Positions 8,308-16,261 are shown, counted from the first letter of the stretch. The stretch: 33,549 nucleotides of DNA from Klebsiella pneumoniae (GCA_945861635.1 CAMAWH010000055.1:1-33549), one strand, 5' to 3'. Numbers and translations: made by a program. Notes: generated by a model from the letters alone, not told the origin.

Positions 8308-11300
8308 CTACGGAACGAGGTCCGACGACAGCCAGTACCAGGCGGTGTTGCTGCCGTAGTAGCTGCCCATGAGCAACTCGGCCCCGCCGTCGCCGTCGTA
8401 GTCGGGGACGGCGGTGACGGACTGTCCACCCCCTGACCCTCCGGACCCACCGTAGAGAAAAGCACCATACGCCGGGTAGATGAGATCCTCTGCGGCCAGC
8501 GCGCCCGACCACCCGCCCCAGGCCACCAGCTCCGCACCTTCGCTCCCGTCCCCATAGTAGGTGTAACCGACGATCAGGTCGTCGATCCCGTCGGCGTCCA
8601 CGTCCGCGGCGGTGGGCGGGCCGCCCAGCGCTGTGGACGCTTCCAGGCTGGTGACGGTCATGCTTGCGACCGCGCTGACGTACGCGGTACCCACCGCCAT
8701 CGGTCCGGGTACGACGGACACGGCCACGGCGTCGCTGCCGATAGTATACTGCTGGGCGATGACGAGGTCGTCGGATCCGTCGCCGTCGAGATCGCCCGTA
8801 GCGAGCATGACGAAATCACCGGAACCGGAGTGCACGAAGACGACCTCAGCGTCGCCCGGCACCATCGGACCGGCGCAGCCGCTGGTGTAGATGTAGGTGG
8901 ACCCGTCCATCCGCGCATTCAGCACGAGGTCGTCGATGCCGTCGGAATTGGCGTCGAGGGTGTGGGCCTCGTCCTGGCTGGCACTCGTGGACGTCGCCGC
9001 AGCGAACTCGCAGACGGCGTCTGTGTAGTAGCTGTAGAGGGCGCCTCCGGCGGAGTACGGTCCCGAGAACACGTGCGCGATCCATGAGCCCGAGGCACCC
9101 GGCCCCGCGACCTCCAGGAGGCCGTCCCCGTCCATGTCGAGGAGGACCGGGCGCTGCAGGGTGAACGCGGTATCGTACGCAGTCTCGGTCGTCGCGCCGG
9201 ACGTCACGCCGCTCCCATAGAAAACTCCTGTACCACTTGCATAGTCGGTGTATGCAAAAACATCCGCCAGGCCGTCGGCGTCCAGGTCGCCGGTGGTCAC
9301 GCCCTCGTACCCGAATCCGCCGGCGTGGACAACGCCTTGGATAACGGTAGTCGCGGATGCGGCGCCGACCGCGCCCGACGCGCCTGCACCGAAAATGTAG
9401 ATCGCCCCGCCGGAAGCGGCGGTCCTATCGTCATACGGATCGGCCACAATCAGCTCAGAGACCCCGTCTCCGTCCGTGTCCCCCGCGGCCACCGACCAGC
9501 CGAAAAACGAGCCGCTGCTCGCCCCCGTCAAGACCGCCGTCCCGTCGCCCAACTCCCGGAACGTGCAATCGTCGACATCCCCCGAACAGTCGTTGTCGAC
9601 CGCATCCGCGCAGACCTCGGATTCGCCGGGGGACACCGTTGCGTCCGCATCGTCACAATCGTCGTTGCTGGCGGAGTACGCCGAGGGCGCATCGCACGAC
9701 AACGCCCCCGAATGCGTGTCGTCGCCATATCCATCCCCGTCGGTGTCGCGGTAGTAGCGGGTCTTGGTGAAGCTGGACGCGCTCGAATCGTTGTTGTCCG
9801 CGTTCCCGTCGCAATCCTCGTCGGTGTCGGCGGCGTCACACACTTCCCTTTCGGCGGGGTTGATGTCCGCGTTCGCGTCGTCGCAATCGGTGGAGACGTC
9901 GTACCCATCGCCGTCGGCATCGCACACGGTGACATCGAGTCCGTCACAGTCCTGGTCGATGCCGTCGTTGCAGGTCTCGTAGGCGTCGGGGGCGATTGCG
10001 GAATTGGAGTCGTCGCAGTCGTCGGCGTTGTCGGCGAACCCCGAGGGTGCGGTACAGGCGGCCGCGGTGGACGCGGCCGTTCCGTAGCCGTCTGCGTCGG
10101 CGTCGGCGTAGAACATGAAGGTTCCGGCGGGGGCAGAATCGTCGTCGTCGGACAGGCCGTTGCAGTCCTCGTCCACGTCGTCGTCGTCGCAGGTTTCGGT
10201 GCCTGCGGGGGAGACGTCCGAGCGGGTGTCATCGCAATCGTCGTCGTTGTCGGTGTGTCCGGCGGGCGCGTCGCATGCGGCCACGGCGCCGCCGGCTCCG
10301 AACGTGTCGCCATCGTCGTCGGCGTACCAGTCGGTGGGGCTCGTCGCCGTGTCGTCCGCGTCGTCACGGAGGGTGTCACAATCCTCGTCGAGGTCGTCGG
10401 CGTCGCAGGCTTCGGTGGCGGCGGGGTTCACGCCGGCGCGGGAGTCGTCGCAGTCCGTGTCGTCTGCGACATAGCCGGCAGGCGCCTCGCAGGTGCCGTC
10501 GTGCGTCAGGGCGTCTCCGTAGCCATCCCGGTCGGTGTCGGCGTACCAGTCGGCCTCGTCGACGGTGCCGTCGCAATCGTTGTCGAGCGTGTCACAGGTC
10601 TCGTCGGCGCCGGGAAATACGGCGGCATCGCCATCGTCGCAGTCGGAGGCGTCAGCAAGGAAATCGGCCGGGGGGTCACACGCGGCGGTGGAGGATGCGG
10701 CATCCCCATGGCCGTCGGCGTCGGCGTCGGCGTGCCATTCGAGGGCGTCGATCGCGTTGTCGTCCACCGTGCTGTCACAATCGTCGTCGATGTCGTTGCA
10801 GGTCTCGTCGGCGCCGGGGAAGACCGTCGCGGCGTCATCGTCGCAGTCGTCGGGGTCGAGCGCGTATCCGGCGGGGCGCTCACAGCTCTCGATGCTGTCA
10901 CCCGACGCGCCGTGGTCGTCGCCGTCGGCGTCCAAATACCACGTCGCCAGGCCGGACATGTCGGGATCGTCGGCGTCGATGAGCGTGTCGCAGTCTTCGT
11001 CTAGGCCGGAGCAGGTCTCGGTTGCGCTGGGAGAGATCGCGGCGCTGGTGTCATCGCAATCGCCGCAGTCGGCGACGTAGCCCTCGGGTAGGTCACAGGC
11101 GGCGACGGTCTCGGCGTCGTTGCCCCAGCCATCCCCATCGCGGTCACGACACCATAGCGGCTGATCGCCGGCCTCGCCCCCGTCGATGGTGCCGTCGCAA
11201 TCGTTGTCGATGCCGTCACAGGTTTCGGTGCTGTCGGGATTCGCGCTGGCTTCGGCAACGTCGCAATCGCCGTACATGGCCGACTGGCCGGCCCCAACCT

Positions 11301-11778
11301 CGCAGGCGAGAGAGGGGCTCGCCGCTTCGCCCCAATCATCGTCATCGGCGTCGGCGTACACGGTGGTTTCGACGGTAACGAGGGGATCGGTGTCATCGCA
11401 ATCGCCGCCGCCCGGCGTCGTGCCGGCCGGCGCGGTGCAGGCCTGAGCGAGTGTTTCATCGTCGCCATATCCATCCCCGTCGGCGTCGGTGTAGAAGCTC
11501 ACGAGGTCGCGGGCGCTTTCGTCGATAGAGCCGTCACAATCCTCGTCGAGGTCGTCGCAGTGCTCCGCTGCTCCGGGGTACACGCCGGCCAGTAGGTCAT
11601 CGCAGTCGTCGGCGTTGGCGACGTGCCCGGCCGGGGCCTCGCAGCCGTCCTGCGGGAAGCCGGCATTGCCGAAACCATCCCCATCCGCGTCCCCCCACCA
11701 CGTCGTCGATTCGCAGGCCTTCTCGAACCCCGGCGGCTTGGCCTCCAATGCGCAAGCGAGTAGGTACAAGGTGAGCAT
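8308..11778 (-). CDS. Giant MopE-repeat / FG-GAP propeller lipoprotein
   Basis: 1156 aa. A very short signal ends in YLLAC (Cys9), predicting a lipoprotein. Residues ~20-740 contain eleven Asp/Cys-rich metal-binding units built on DCDD and ETCDxxDxDCDG cores; one unit is degenerate (GDCDVAEA). Residues ~745-1156 hold seven FG-GAP-like blades, each centred on a Ca2+-type DxDxDG loop (DTDGDGVSEL, DLDADGLADV, DMDGDGLLEV, DANSDGIDDL, DLDGDGSDDL, DVDADGIDDL, DYDGDGGAEL), enough for one closed integrin-alpha-like seven-bladed propeller. The likely role is a metal-stiffened surface stalk carrying an adhesion domain; ligand unknown. The start ATG follows TACGCG by six bases and lacks a Shine-Dalgarno site. 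The plus-strand open frames across it are shadows of the repeats. Confidence 0.9.
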   Translation of the reverse strand: MLTLYLLACALEAKPPGFEKACESTTWWGDADGDGFGNAGFPQDGCEAPAGHVANADDCDDLLAGVYPGAAEHCDDLDEDCDGSIDESARDLVSFYTDADGDGYGDDETLAQACTAPAGTTPGGGDCDDTDPLVTVETTVYADADDDDWGEAASPSLACEVGAGQSAMYGDCDVAEASANPDSTETCDGIDNDCDGTIDGGEAGDQPLWCRDRDGDGWGNDAETVAACDLPEGYVADCGDCDDTSAAISPSATETCSGLDEDCDTLIDADDPDMSGLATWYLDADGDDHGASGDSIESCERPAGYALDPDDCDDDAATVFPGADETCNDIDDDCDSTVDDNAIDALEWHADADADGHGDAASSTAACDPPADFLADASDCDDGDAAVFPGADETCDTLDNDCDGTVDEADWYADTDRDGYGDALTHDGTCEAPAGYVADDTDCDDSRAGVNPAATEACDADDLDEDCDTLRDDADDTATSPTDWYADDDGDTFGAGGAVAACDAPAGHTDNDDDCDDTRSDVSPAGTETCDDDDVDEDCNGLSDDDDSAPAGTFMFYADADADGYGTAASTAAACTAPSGFADNADDCDDSNSAIAPDAYETCNDGIDQDCDGLDVTVCDADGDGYDVSTDCDDANADINPAEREVCDAADTDEDCDGNADNNDSSASSFTKTRYYRDTDGDGYGDDTHSGALSCDAPSAYSASNDDCDDADATVSPGESEVCADAVDNDCSGDVDDCTFRELGDGTAVLTGASSGSFFGWSVAAGDTDGDGVSELIVADPYDDRTAASGGAIYIFGAGASGAVGAASATTVIQGVVHAGGFGYEGVTTGDLDADGLADVFAYTDYASGTGVFYGSGVTSGATTETAYDTAFTLQRPVLLDMDGDGLLEVAGPGASGSWIAHVFSGPYSAGGALYSYYTDAVCEFAAATSTSASQDEAHTLDANSDGIDDLVLNARMDGSTYIYTSGCAGPMVPGDAEVVFVHSGSGDFVMLATGDLDGDGSDDLVIAQQYTIGSDAVAVSVVPGPMAVGTAYVSAVASMTVTSLEASTALGGPPTAADVDADGIDDLIVGYTYYGDGSEGAELVAWGGWSGALAAEDLIYPAYGAFLYGGSGGSGGGQSVTAVPDYDGDGGAELLMGSYYGSNTAWYWLSSDLVP

Positions 11779-11784
11779 CTCTGG

Positions 11785-11832
11785 CGCGTATCACGGGGGC
11801 GTCCACGCAGGTACACGGTCGTTGGGAACGAC
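11785..11832. promoter_or_regulatory. Upstream region of the giant lipoprotein: -10-like hexamer and a dyad
   Basis: Reading the minus strand, TACGCG (11785-11790) ends six bases before the ATG at 11778. Further upstream, GTCGTT and AACGAC form a perfect 6-bp dyad around GGG (11818-11832). The -10 match is imperfect at its last base. Confidence 0.3.
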
Positions 11833-11869
11833 AAGCTGACCTCGCGTGCAGTGCGCGTTGGTCCGGAGA

Positions 11870-11985
11870 ATGGCGAAGACCAATTTCCTCTCGGTAGACG
11901 AGTGCGTATCGTCGCTATCGGCGGAAGGGCACGGGGCGCTGCAGCAGGTTCGCCGCGCCCTCGAAATGGCTGAAGATCCTCCTAA
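11870..11985 (+). pseudogene. DUF1801 (YdhG-like) N-terminal fragment
   Basis: ATG at 11870 begins MAKTNFLSVDECVSSL and continues to a helix ending QQVRRALEM, matching the N-terminus of DUF1801 proteins (usual form xKTNFxSVDEYIAS...VRxxI). Similarity ends after about 35 residues and the frame then runs into Pro/Ser/Arg-rich non-coding sequence. The rest of the ~110-130 aa domain, including the KxxPxY core, is absent, so this is a truncated remnant. The GGAG upstream is only one base from the ATG. Confidence 0.6.
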
Positions 11986-12145
11986 ACCTGCCTCCCGGTC
12001 CGGGTCGTCACGTCGCTGCAGCCCACTTCCTCCCCCGCCGGGCCTCGCCACGCGGCGGTTCGACGCGTTAGCGGAAACCGGCAAGGAGACGGGCCGCGAC
12101 ACTCGTGGCAGGCGTCAACGTCAACGTCAGCGCACGGAGCAAACC

Positions 12146-12492
12146 ATGACCTGTCCCTCGTCAGCCTCGCCCTCGCGGGTCCCCTTGATGGCAAGACCTT
12201 CACCGTCACCGTCACCGACCCCCAGAAGAAGGCCGACCCGGACACGCTCGTGTTCGCCGCCGACACGTTCTTGTCGCCGGCCTGCGAGAAGGCCGGCTTC
12301 AAGGCGGCGCCGTACACCGCCACCCAGTCCGGGGACATCTGGACGGTCAGCGTGGACACGGTCAGCGCCACCGAGGGGAGCAATCGCTGGACGCTGACGG
12401 TAAAGGGCGACCACGTGGAGGGAGCGCTCGACTGGACGAAGACCGGGCAGGCTCCGATCCACTACGTCGTCTCGGGTGACGTCAAGAAGTAG
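12146..12492 (+). pseudogene. Secreted small protein family, frameshifted right after the start codon
   Basis: The plus frame from 12151 to the TAG at 12490 reads LSLVSLALAGPLDGKTFTV, then a beta-rich domain with PDTLVFA, SPACEKAGF, PYTAT, EGSNRWTLTV and GALDWTKTGQAPIHY. I recognise this as a widespread proteobacterial hypothetical family (LDGKxF...PDTLxF...CxxxGF...APYxA). The only good start, ATG 12146 with GGAG six bases upstream (12136-12139), is one base out of frame: adding one base after ATGAC would give M-T-LSLVSLALAG, a plausible signal peptide. It is either a recent loss or an assembly error. Mature length would be about 100 aa. Confidence 0.6.
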
Positions 12493-12971
12493 CCGGCGGC
12501 GCCGCCGGGGTGTACACGCAGGACGGATCCGAATTGACCATTCTCAACTCGGCGTTGATCGCCAATACCGTACAAGCGGGCGATGCGTCCGTGGGCGCTG
12601 TAAATTTGGGGATGTCCGGCGAGGCGGACGAGGTCACCGCTATCAACTCCGTCAATCTGAGCGCGCGCAGTACGCCGACGCCAACCTGCGGCGGGTGGTG
12701 CGGTGCGGCGTCGGCCGGATGGGACTTCTCGTACACCAACACCCGGGATAATGCCGGTTCCGGCTACTCCATTCCCGATCCCACCGGAGAGGATGGCAAC
12801 CTTGCCGTGGACCCTGGATTTGCCGATACCACGTCTGCCGACGCAGCCGTTTGGAACCTGAATCTGCTCAGTACGTCCCCGCTCATCGACGCGGGCGATC
12901 CGAGCAACCTTGATCCGGACTGTACCCGGAGCGACATCGGGGTGTATGGCGGGCCTGCAGGTTCATGGTGA
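12493..12971 (+). pseudogene. 3' fragment of a secreted parallel beta-helix protein
   Basis: Open from the junction at ~12493 with AGGAAGVYTQDG, continuing through SELTILNSALIANT, DEVTAINSVN, NLAVDPGFAD, WNLNLLSTSPLIDAGDPSN and SDIGVYGGPAGSW. The end (SPLIDAGDP...SDIGxYGGP) is the standard C-terminus of right-handed beta-helix/choice-of-anchor surface proteins. There is no signal peptide and the frame continues upstream into the preceding gene without a proper start; GTG at 12510 is possible but would give a headless fragment. The 5' part is missing and the break coincides with the preceding gene's stop codon. Confidence 0.6.
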
Positions 12972-13049
12972 GCAGGAAGCGAGGTTCCAATATCATTTGA
13001 GACGCCTGAACATGGGGGCGTCGGGGAGGGCGACCGGGTCATGGCCGCG

Positions 13050-14417
13050 CTATTTCTTCCAGGCGCGGAACTCGCTGAGACGGAGCCCGAACCGCGCGAT
13101 GCTCCCCTCGTGGAGCAGGTGGAGTTCGTTGATCGCCATGGCGACGACAGTGTCGAGGTCGCCGGCCTCGACCACCCCCCCGGCACGTCCCCGTAGGAGC
13201 ATGGGGTCGATGAGATCGCGGTCCCGCACCGTGTCCCGTACGATCTCGGCCAACTCTGCGCGGTAGCGTAGCCGCAGGGGATCTGGCGCGGGGAGAGCGT
13301 CACGGATCGTTGTGAAGCGCTCGCACGAGCGCTCATACGACCAAGCGAAGAGGTCGGCCATGAGGTCCACTCGGTTGAGTTCGTACACGCCGAGAATGGC
13401 GTCCACGTAGGCCCGAGTGGGCACATCGACGAAGCTCAACGGCGCCAGATTGTCCCGCACGAAGGGGATGTTGGCCGCCACGCGGGACACCCGCTTATTC
13501 ACGTCCTCGAAGGGTTGCAGGTAGGGGATCTGCACCAGCACGAACATGGCCTGCTCGAAGGGATCCTGGATGGAACCTGCCTTCCGAAGGATCTGATCGA
13601 ACGATTCCTCGATAAGCTGCGGGATGCCGGTCGGTTGGTAAGTCGTTCCCGAGATGCTGACCGCGATGGTTCGAAGTCGGCCTACCGCGCGCGGATCGGG
13701 CAGTAGGTTGTCGGCTAGGGCCGCATGCAGGTTCTGGATTGTGTACCGGTTGAAACTGATTGCCTCCGCGGCGTCGACGAGCATCTCGATCGCTGCCTTG
13801 TGGTTCAGGATCATCTGGGCTTCGATTTGGTCCTTTCCCGCCGCCACGCGCCCGAACTCGATCAGGTTCTGCGTGTCAAGCCGCGAGTACGTGTTCCCCT
13901 CCAGCCGACTCGACGCCCACGAGAGATCGATGAGGAGCCGACCCAGGACCTGCCGGGCATACGTGCCCGCGGGGCGGCTCCCATCGGGCGACCGGCCGAT
14001 GGAGTGGAGGTGCGCGCGGACGGGGGCGGGGAGGTAGTGGTCGCGGTTCGGGACGTACGCGTCGAGGAAATCGCGCCTGTATCCAACGGGAGTTCGTTGG
14101 TGGATGGGCCGACGTACGAGGTGTTCCACCTCGGCCCCGGCCTGGGGCTGCCACTCCCGGGAGGGCGTGGCGCGCCCAGCGAAGGGCATGTTGTCTTCCG
14201 ACGCCGGCCGACCGGCCGGGAGATATCGGCGTGCCGAGGAGCCGCCGACCGCGCGGAGCCGATCGGCCGAGGCCAGCTGTGCCAGGTGGCGCTGCAGCGT
14301 GCGTCTCGACAGCGTCGGCGCGTGTGCATTGAGGTCTTCGATGGAGAGACCGTCCGGGTGCGCCTCCACGATCGCGACGATGGCGTCGAGTGAAGCGGCG
14401 GGACGCGGGCGCGGCAT
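13050..14417 (-). CDS. Fic-fold protein with N-terminal winged helix and altered active site
   Basis: 455 aa. Residues ~8-65 form a winged helix (LSIEDLNAHAPTLSRRTLQRHLAQL). Residues ~155-380 form a Fic core: inhibitory-type motif SSRLEGN (169-175, pattern [S/T]xxxE[G/N]) and the active-site loop at 301-309, QPFEDVNKR. The canonical loop is HPFx[D/E]GN[G/K]R, so the catalytic His is Gln301 and the following Gly is Val306. Known Fic enzymes AMPylate targets through that His; this protein is therefore unlikely to be a standard AMP transferase and may act as a DNA-binding regulator, or with a different chemistry. The start ATG has GAGG five bases upstream. A strong palindrome lies 32-52 bp before the start, consistent with autoregulation. 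Confidence 0.87.
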   Translation of the reverse strand: MPRPRPAASLDAIVAIVEAHPDGLSIEDLNAHAPTLSRRTLQRHLAQLASADRLRAVGGSSARRYLPAGRPASEDNMPFAGRATPSREWQPQAGAEVEHLVRRPIHQRTPVGYRRDFLDAYVPNRDHYLPAPVRAHLHSIGRSPDGSRPAGTYARQVLGRLLIDLSWASSRLEGNTYSRLDTQNLIEFGRVAAGKDQIEAQMILNHKAAIEMLVDAAEAISFNRYTIQNLHAALADNLLPDPRAVGRLRTIAVSISGTTYQPTGIPQLIEESFDQILRKAGSIQDPFEQAMFVLVQIPYLQPFEDVNKRVSRVAANIPFVRDNLAPLSFVDVPTRAYVDAILGVYELNRVDLMADLFAWSYERSCERFTTIRDALPAPDPLRLRYRAELAEIVRDTVRDRDLIDPMLLRGRAGGVVEAGDLDTVVAMAINELHLLHEGSIARFGLRLSEFRAWKK

Positions 14418-14428
14418 CTGGACCTCGG

Positions 14429-14489
14429 TAGTGGCGGGAGCCTCCTATCGCGCCACTACGAGTGGCGCGAGCGCCTTTCGCGCCACTAC
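14429..14489. promoter_or_regulatory. Palindromic operator array upstream of the Fic-fold regulator
   Basis: A perfect dyad, arms CGCGCCACT (14449-14457) and AGTGGCGCG (14461-14469) around ACG, is flanked by two more half-sites: TAGTGGCG at 14429-14436 and CGCGCCACTAC at 14479-14489. The repeat TCGCGCCACTAC recurs exactly 30 bp apart (14448 and 14478), about three helical turns. It lies between the Fic start and the opposite side of its promoter region, the expected place for an autoregulatory site of a winged-helix protein. Confidence 0.75.
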
Positions 14490-14549
14490 AGTGCGGCGAG
14501 CCCCCTCGCCCTCGGCCTCCTCACCTCCTCGCTCCTCACCCTCACCCGA

Positions 14550-14580
14550 TAGCGCGCCGATGATCCCTTTGGCGGGCCAT
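14550..14580. repeat. Short repeat, copy 1 (partner at 16051-16080)
   Basis: Shares three blocks GCGCGCCG, TGATCCC and TTGGCGG in the same order and spacing with 16051-16080. On the minus strand both copies start ATG and read M-x-R-Q-R-D-H-R-R-A-I. Copy 1 ends in a TGA after 12 codons. Function unknown. Confidence 0.6.
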
Positions 14581-14681
14581 CGGTGGTGGAAGGGTCCCGG
14601 TCCACGAAACGGGGGCTCGCCTGTGCGGTCGCCGCGGCGCAGGTCTGGCTGCGCGAGCAGAACGAATTCGCGGCCGCGGGC

Positions 14682-14710
14682 TTGACGACAGATTCAGGCG
14701 TACGTATGAT
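14682..14710 (+). promoter_or_regulatory. Sigma70 promoter of vapBC
   Basis: TTGACG (14682-14687) and TATGAT (14705-14710) with a 17-bp spacer are the best promoter match in the window. It gives a start near 14717 and a ~15-base leader to the antitoxin ATG. TACGTATGA (14701) and TACGTGTATGA (14725) are imperfect repeats bracketing the start site and may be the autoregulatory operator. Confidence 0.75.
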
Positions 14711-14731
14711 TCGTTCATCCAGAGTACGTGT

Positions 14732-14962
14732 ATGACCGTGAAACTGACGCTCAGCGTAGACCCCCAAGTCGTTTTGGCCGCCAAGGTGTACGCTGCCGCA
14801 GCCGGCACCTCGGTATCGCAACTTGTCGAAGACTACCTCGCCGCGATTGTGACAGGTCCGTCATCTTCGGGTGCTACGCCCGTGTTGGCACGGTTGAGGG
14901 GCTCGATGCGCGCCGTTGAAATCGGTGACTACCGGGCGCACGTCGTCGAGAAATACGGATGA
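14732..14962 (+). CDS. VapB-type ribbon-helix-helix antitoxin
   Basis: 76 aa. The N-terminus is a ribbon-helix-helix: beta strand VKLTLSV (3-9), helix QVVLAAKVYAAAAG, turn TSVSQL, helix VEDYLAAI, typical of DUF6364/CopG-like antitoxins. The C-terminal tail (RGSMRAVEIGDYRAHVVEKYG) ends in a segment that would wrap the toxin. Its stop overlaps the toxin ATG by four bases (ATGA), the usual arrangement for balanced synthesis. It is expected to neutralise the adjacent PIN nuclease and to repress the promoter at 14682-14710. Confidence 0.85.
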   Translation: MTVKLTLSVDPQVVLAAKVYAAAAGTSVSQLVEDYLAAIVTGPSSSGATPVLARLRGSMRAVEIGDYRAHVVEKYG

Positions 14963-15393
14963 AGCGGCGTGTCTTGTTTGATCTCAACGTCGTTCTCGAC
15001 GTCCTTCTGGATCGCCCGCCCCACGCAGTGGCCTCCTCGGCCCTGTGGGCTGCTGTTGAGGCCGGCGACGCGGAGGGCATGCTTGCGGCCCATTGCGTGA
15101 CCACTCTGCACTACCTCGCCACTCGCTCGGGAGGCCGGGAATTCGGTGACCGCTGCGTCGCAGATGTGCTCTCCGTCTTCGGTGTCGCCGCAGTCGACCA
15201 CGCGGTGATCCACGAGGCCCTTGCGATGGGCTGGCCAGATTTTGAGGACGCCGTGTGCGCCGCATCAGGGAAGTCGGCGGGCTGCCACTTCATCGCGACT
15301 CGGGACCCGCGTGGATTCAAGGCGGCGGAGATCCCGGCGTTAGCGCCGATCGAGGCGCTCGCCGCTATCCGAACTGCGATGCATTCCGGCTGA
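14959..15393 (+). CDS. vapC: VapC-type PIN-domain ribonuclease toxin
   Basis: 144 aa. PIN-domain hallmarks are in place: VLFDLNVVLDVLLDR with Asp8 as first metal ligand, an acidic residue in the mid-helix region (VEAGDAEG), DFEDAVCAA (94-102) with Asp94/Asp97, and ATRDPRGF (113-120) with Asp116. All acidic active-site positions are therefore present, so the nuclease looks functional. VapC toxins cleave tRNA or rRNA; the target cannot be told. It forms a type II toxin-antitoxin operon with the preceding gene through an ATGA overlap. Confidence 0.87.
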   Translation: MKRRVLFDLNVVLDVLLDRPPHAVASSALWAAVEAGDAEGMLAAHCVTTLHYLATRSGGREFGDRCVADVLSVFGVAAVDHAVIHEALAMGWPDFEDAVCAASGKSAGCHFIATRDPRGFKAAEIPALAPIEALAAIRTAMHSG

Positions 15394-15518
15394 GTCCGCT
15401 GCGCCCCCCCGGCCTCCCCACCCTCGCACACTCCCACCAGCCACAGTTTCGCGGGCAAGCACCTGATGGCGGGTCTGATGGTGCTTGGTAGCCCCGCCTG
15501 CTGGTCGAACACGGCCGG

Positions 15519-15746
15519 TCAGGCAACCCGCAATACTGCCACCTCGTATTGGGCGATATTGTCGTCGTGCGTCATCAACGTGAGACCCTCGCACAGCGCC
15601 TGAGCCACGAGCATGCGGTCGAAGGGATCGTGATGGTGCGGCGGCAGGACGACGGCTTCCCGCGTGTGTCGGAAGTGGACGGGGAGTGCCGTGAACCCCG
15701 CGGCCTTCCACCAAAGGAAGACGTGGCTGTCGAGCAGGAGCATCAT
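15519..15746 (-). pseudogene. VapC-type PIN toxin with an internal deletion
   Basis: 75 aa where ~125-130 are expected. It begins normally (MLLLDSHVFLWW, first catalytic Asp) and then jumps directly to the C-terminal half (GFTALPVHFRHT, LPPHHHDPFDRMLVAQA, LTLMTHDDNIAQYEV). About 50 residues, including the middle acidic ligand, are missing at the junction WW/KAAG. The frame is preserved, so a short product could be made but should be inactive as a nuclease. ATG overlaps the stop of the antitoxin remnant (ATGA at 15743-15746), the original operon layout. Confidence 0.75.
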
Positions 15747-15958
15747 TCGGGGCCGTCACCGCCGAGCATGAGCGCAGCGATCGCCGCGTCGGCTTCGTCG
15801 AAGTCCGGCGCGACCCACACCCGGCCCGCCCAGCCGCCGGGCCGACGTGCGGGCGGCGCGGCCAACGCAACCCGTCGAGCGGCTGGCTTCCCGTTGCGCG
15901 CGATCACGATCTCCTCGCCGGATGCAGCACGCTGCACCAACTCGGAGAGGACGGCTTG
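15743..15958 (-). pseudogene. Phd/YefM-family antitoxin lacking its N-terminus
   Basis: The last 71 codons are a good Phd antitoxin: LSELVQRAASGEEIVIARNG, KPAARRVAL, then the toxin-binding tail RRPGGWAGRVWVAPDFDEAD. The first ~10 residues of the domain (normally M...VNIHEAK) are replaced: the frame continues upstream into a Pro/Arg-rich reading of an 8-bp repeat island (PGSQRPRARI). A GTG/ATG-initiated product from ~16093 would carry that foreign N-terminus. The DNA-binding strand is thus lost. Partner of the deleted toxin gene just downstream. Confidence 0.7.
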
Positions 15959-16035
15959 AATCCGGGCTCTGGGACGCTGGGACCCGGGGGCCGGATGTCG
16001 GGTCCTGGACGCCGGGGGCTGGACGTGCGGCTTCC
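15958..16035. repeat. Degenerate ~8-bp repeat island, copy 1 (joined to the antitoxin remnant)
   Basis: On the minus strand it reads as runs of GTCCCAGC / GTCCCAGA / GCCCGGAT. The block GTCCCAGCGTCCCAGAGCCC is identical to one in the island at 16741-16855. It begins exactly where antitoxin homology stops. Confidence 0.6.
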
Positions 16036-16050
16036 GAACCACACGCGAAT

Positions 16051-16080
16051 CGCGCGCCGGTGATCCCGTTGGCGGCGCAT
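16051..16080. repeat. Short repeat, copy 2 (partner at 14550-14580)
   Basis: Same three conserved blocks as copy 1. Within the minus-strand reading QRDHRRAI the four base differences between copies are all silent, which suggests a shared coding origin rather than a protein-binding site. In this copy the frame stays open into the repeat island. Confidence 0.55.
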
Positions 16081-16144
16081 GTCGAACGCGCACGGCCTCG
16101 GAAAGTATGCTCCCTGGCGCGGTCGGGTTTTTTCCCCAATCCGA

Positions 16145-16258
16145 TTAGAGTGTCGCTTCCCGGTACAAATACCCGCGAATCGCCTGGAAGTGATCGAAGA
16201 AATAGGCCGGCAGTTGGTCGACGTCCTGATCGGTAGGTTTGTGGCGATTTGTTCCGAT
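16145..16258 (-). pseudogene. C-terminal gene fragment, family not recognised
   Basis: On the minus strand a short frame ending in TAA at 16145-16147 reads HKPTDQDVDQLPAYFFDHFQ then AIRGYLYREATL, with protein-like composition. Upstream it passes directly into a CCCAGC-type repeat (16262-16312) and reaches a stop after about 20 codons. No start codon context exists. It looks like the tail of a gene cut by the repeat island, the same situation as the antitoxin at 15743-15958. Confidence 0.35.
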
Positions 16259-16261
16259 CGG

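Noticed and set aside
9325..11004. Long plus-strand open frame (559 codons, Val/Gly-rich)
   Set aside because: It is the antisense shadow of the Asp/Cys repeats on the minus strand; the repetitive VVGVG composition follows from the complement of GAC/GAT-rich codons.
14580..14700. Possible short coding stretch (AVAAAQVWLREQNEFAAAGL) before vapBC
   Set aside because: No start codon context and no recognisable continuation; overlaps the vapBC promoter.
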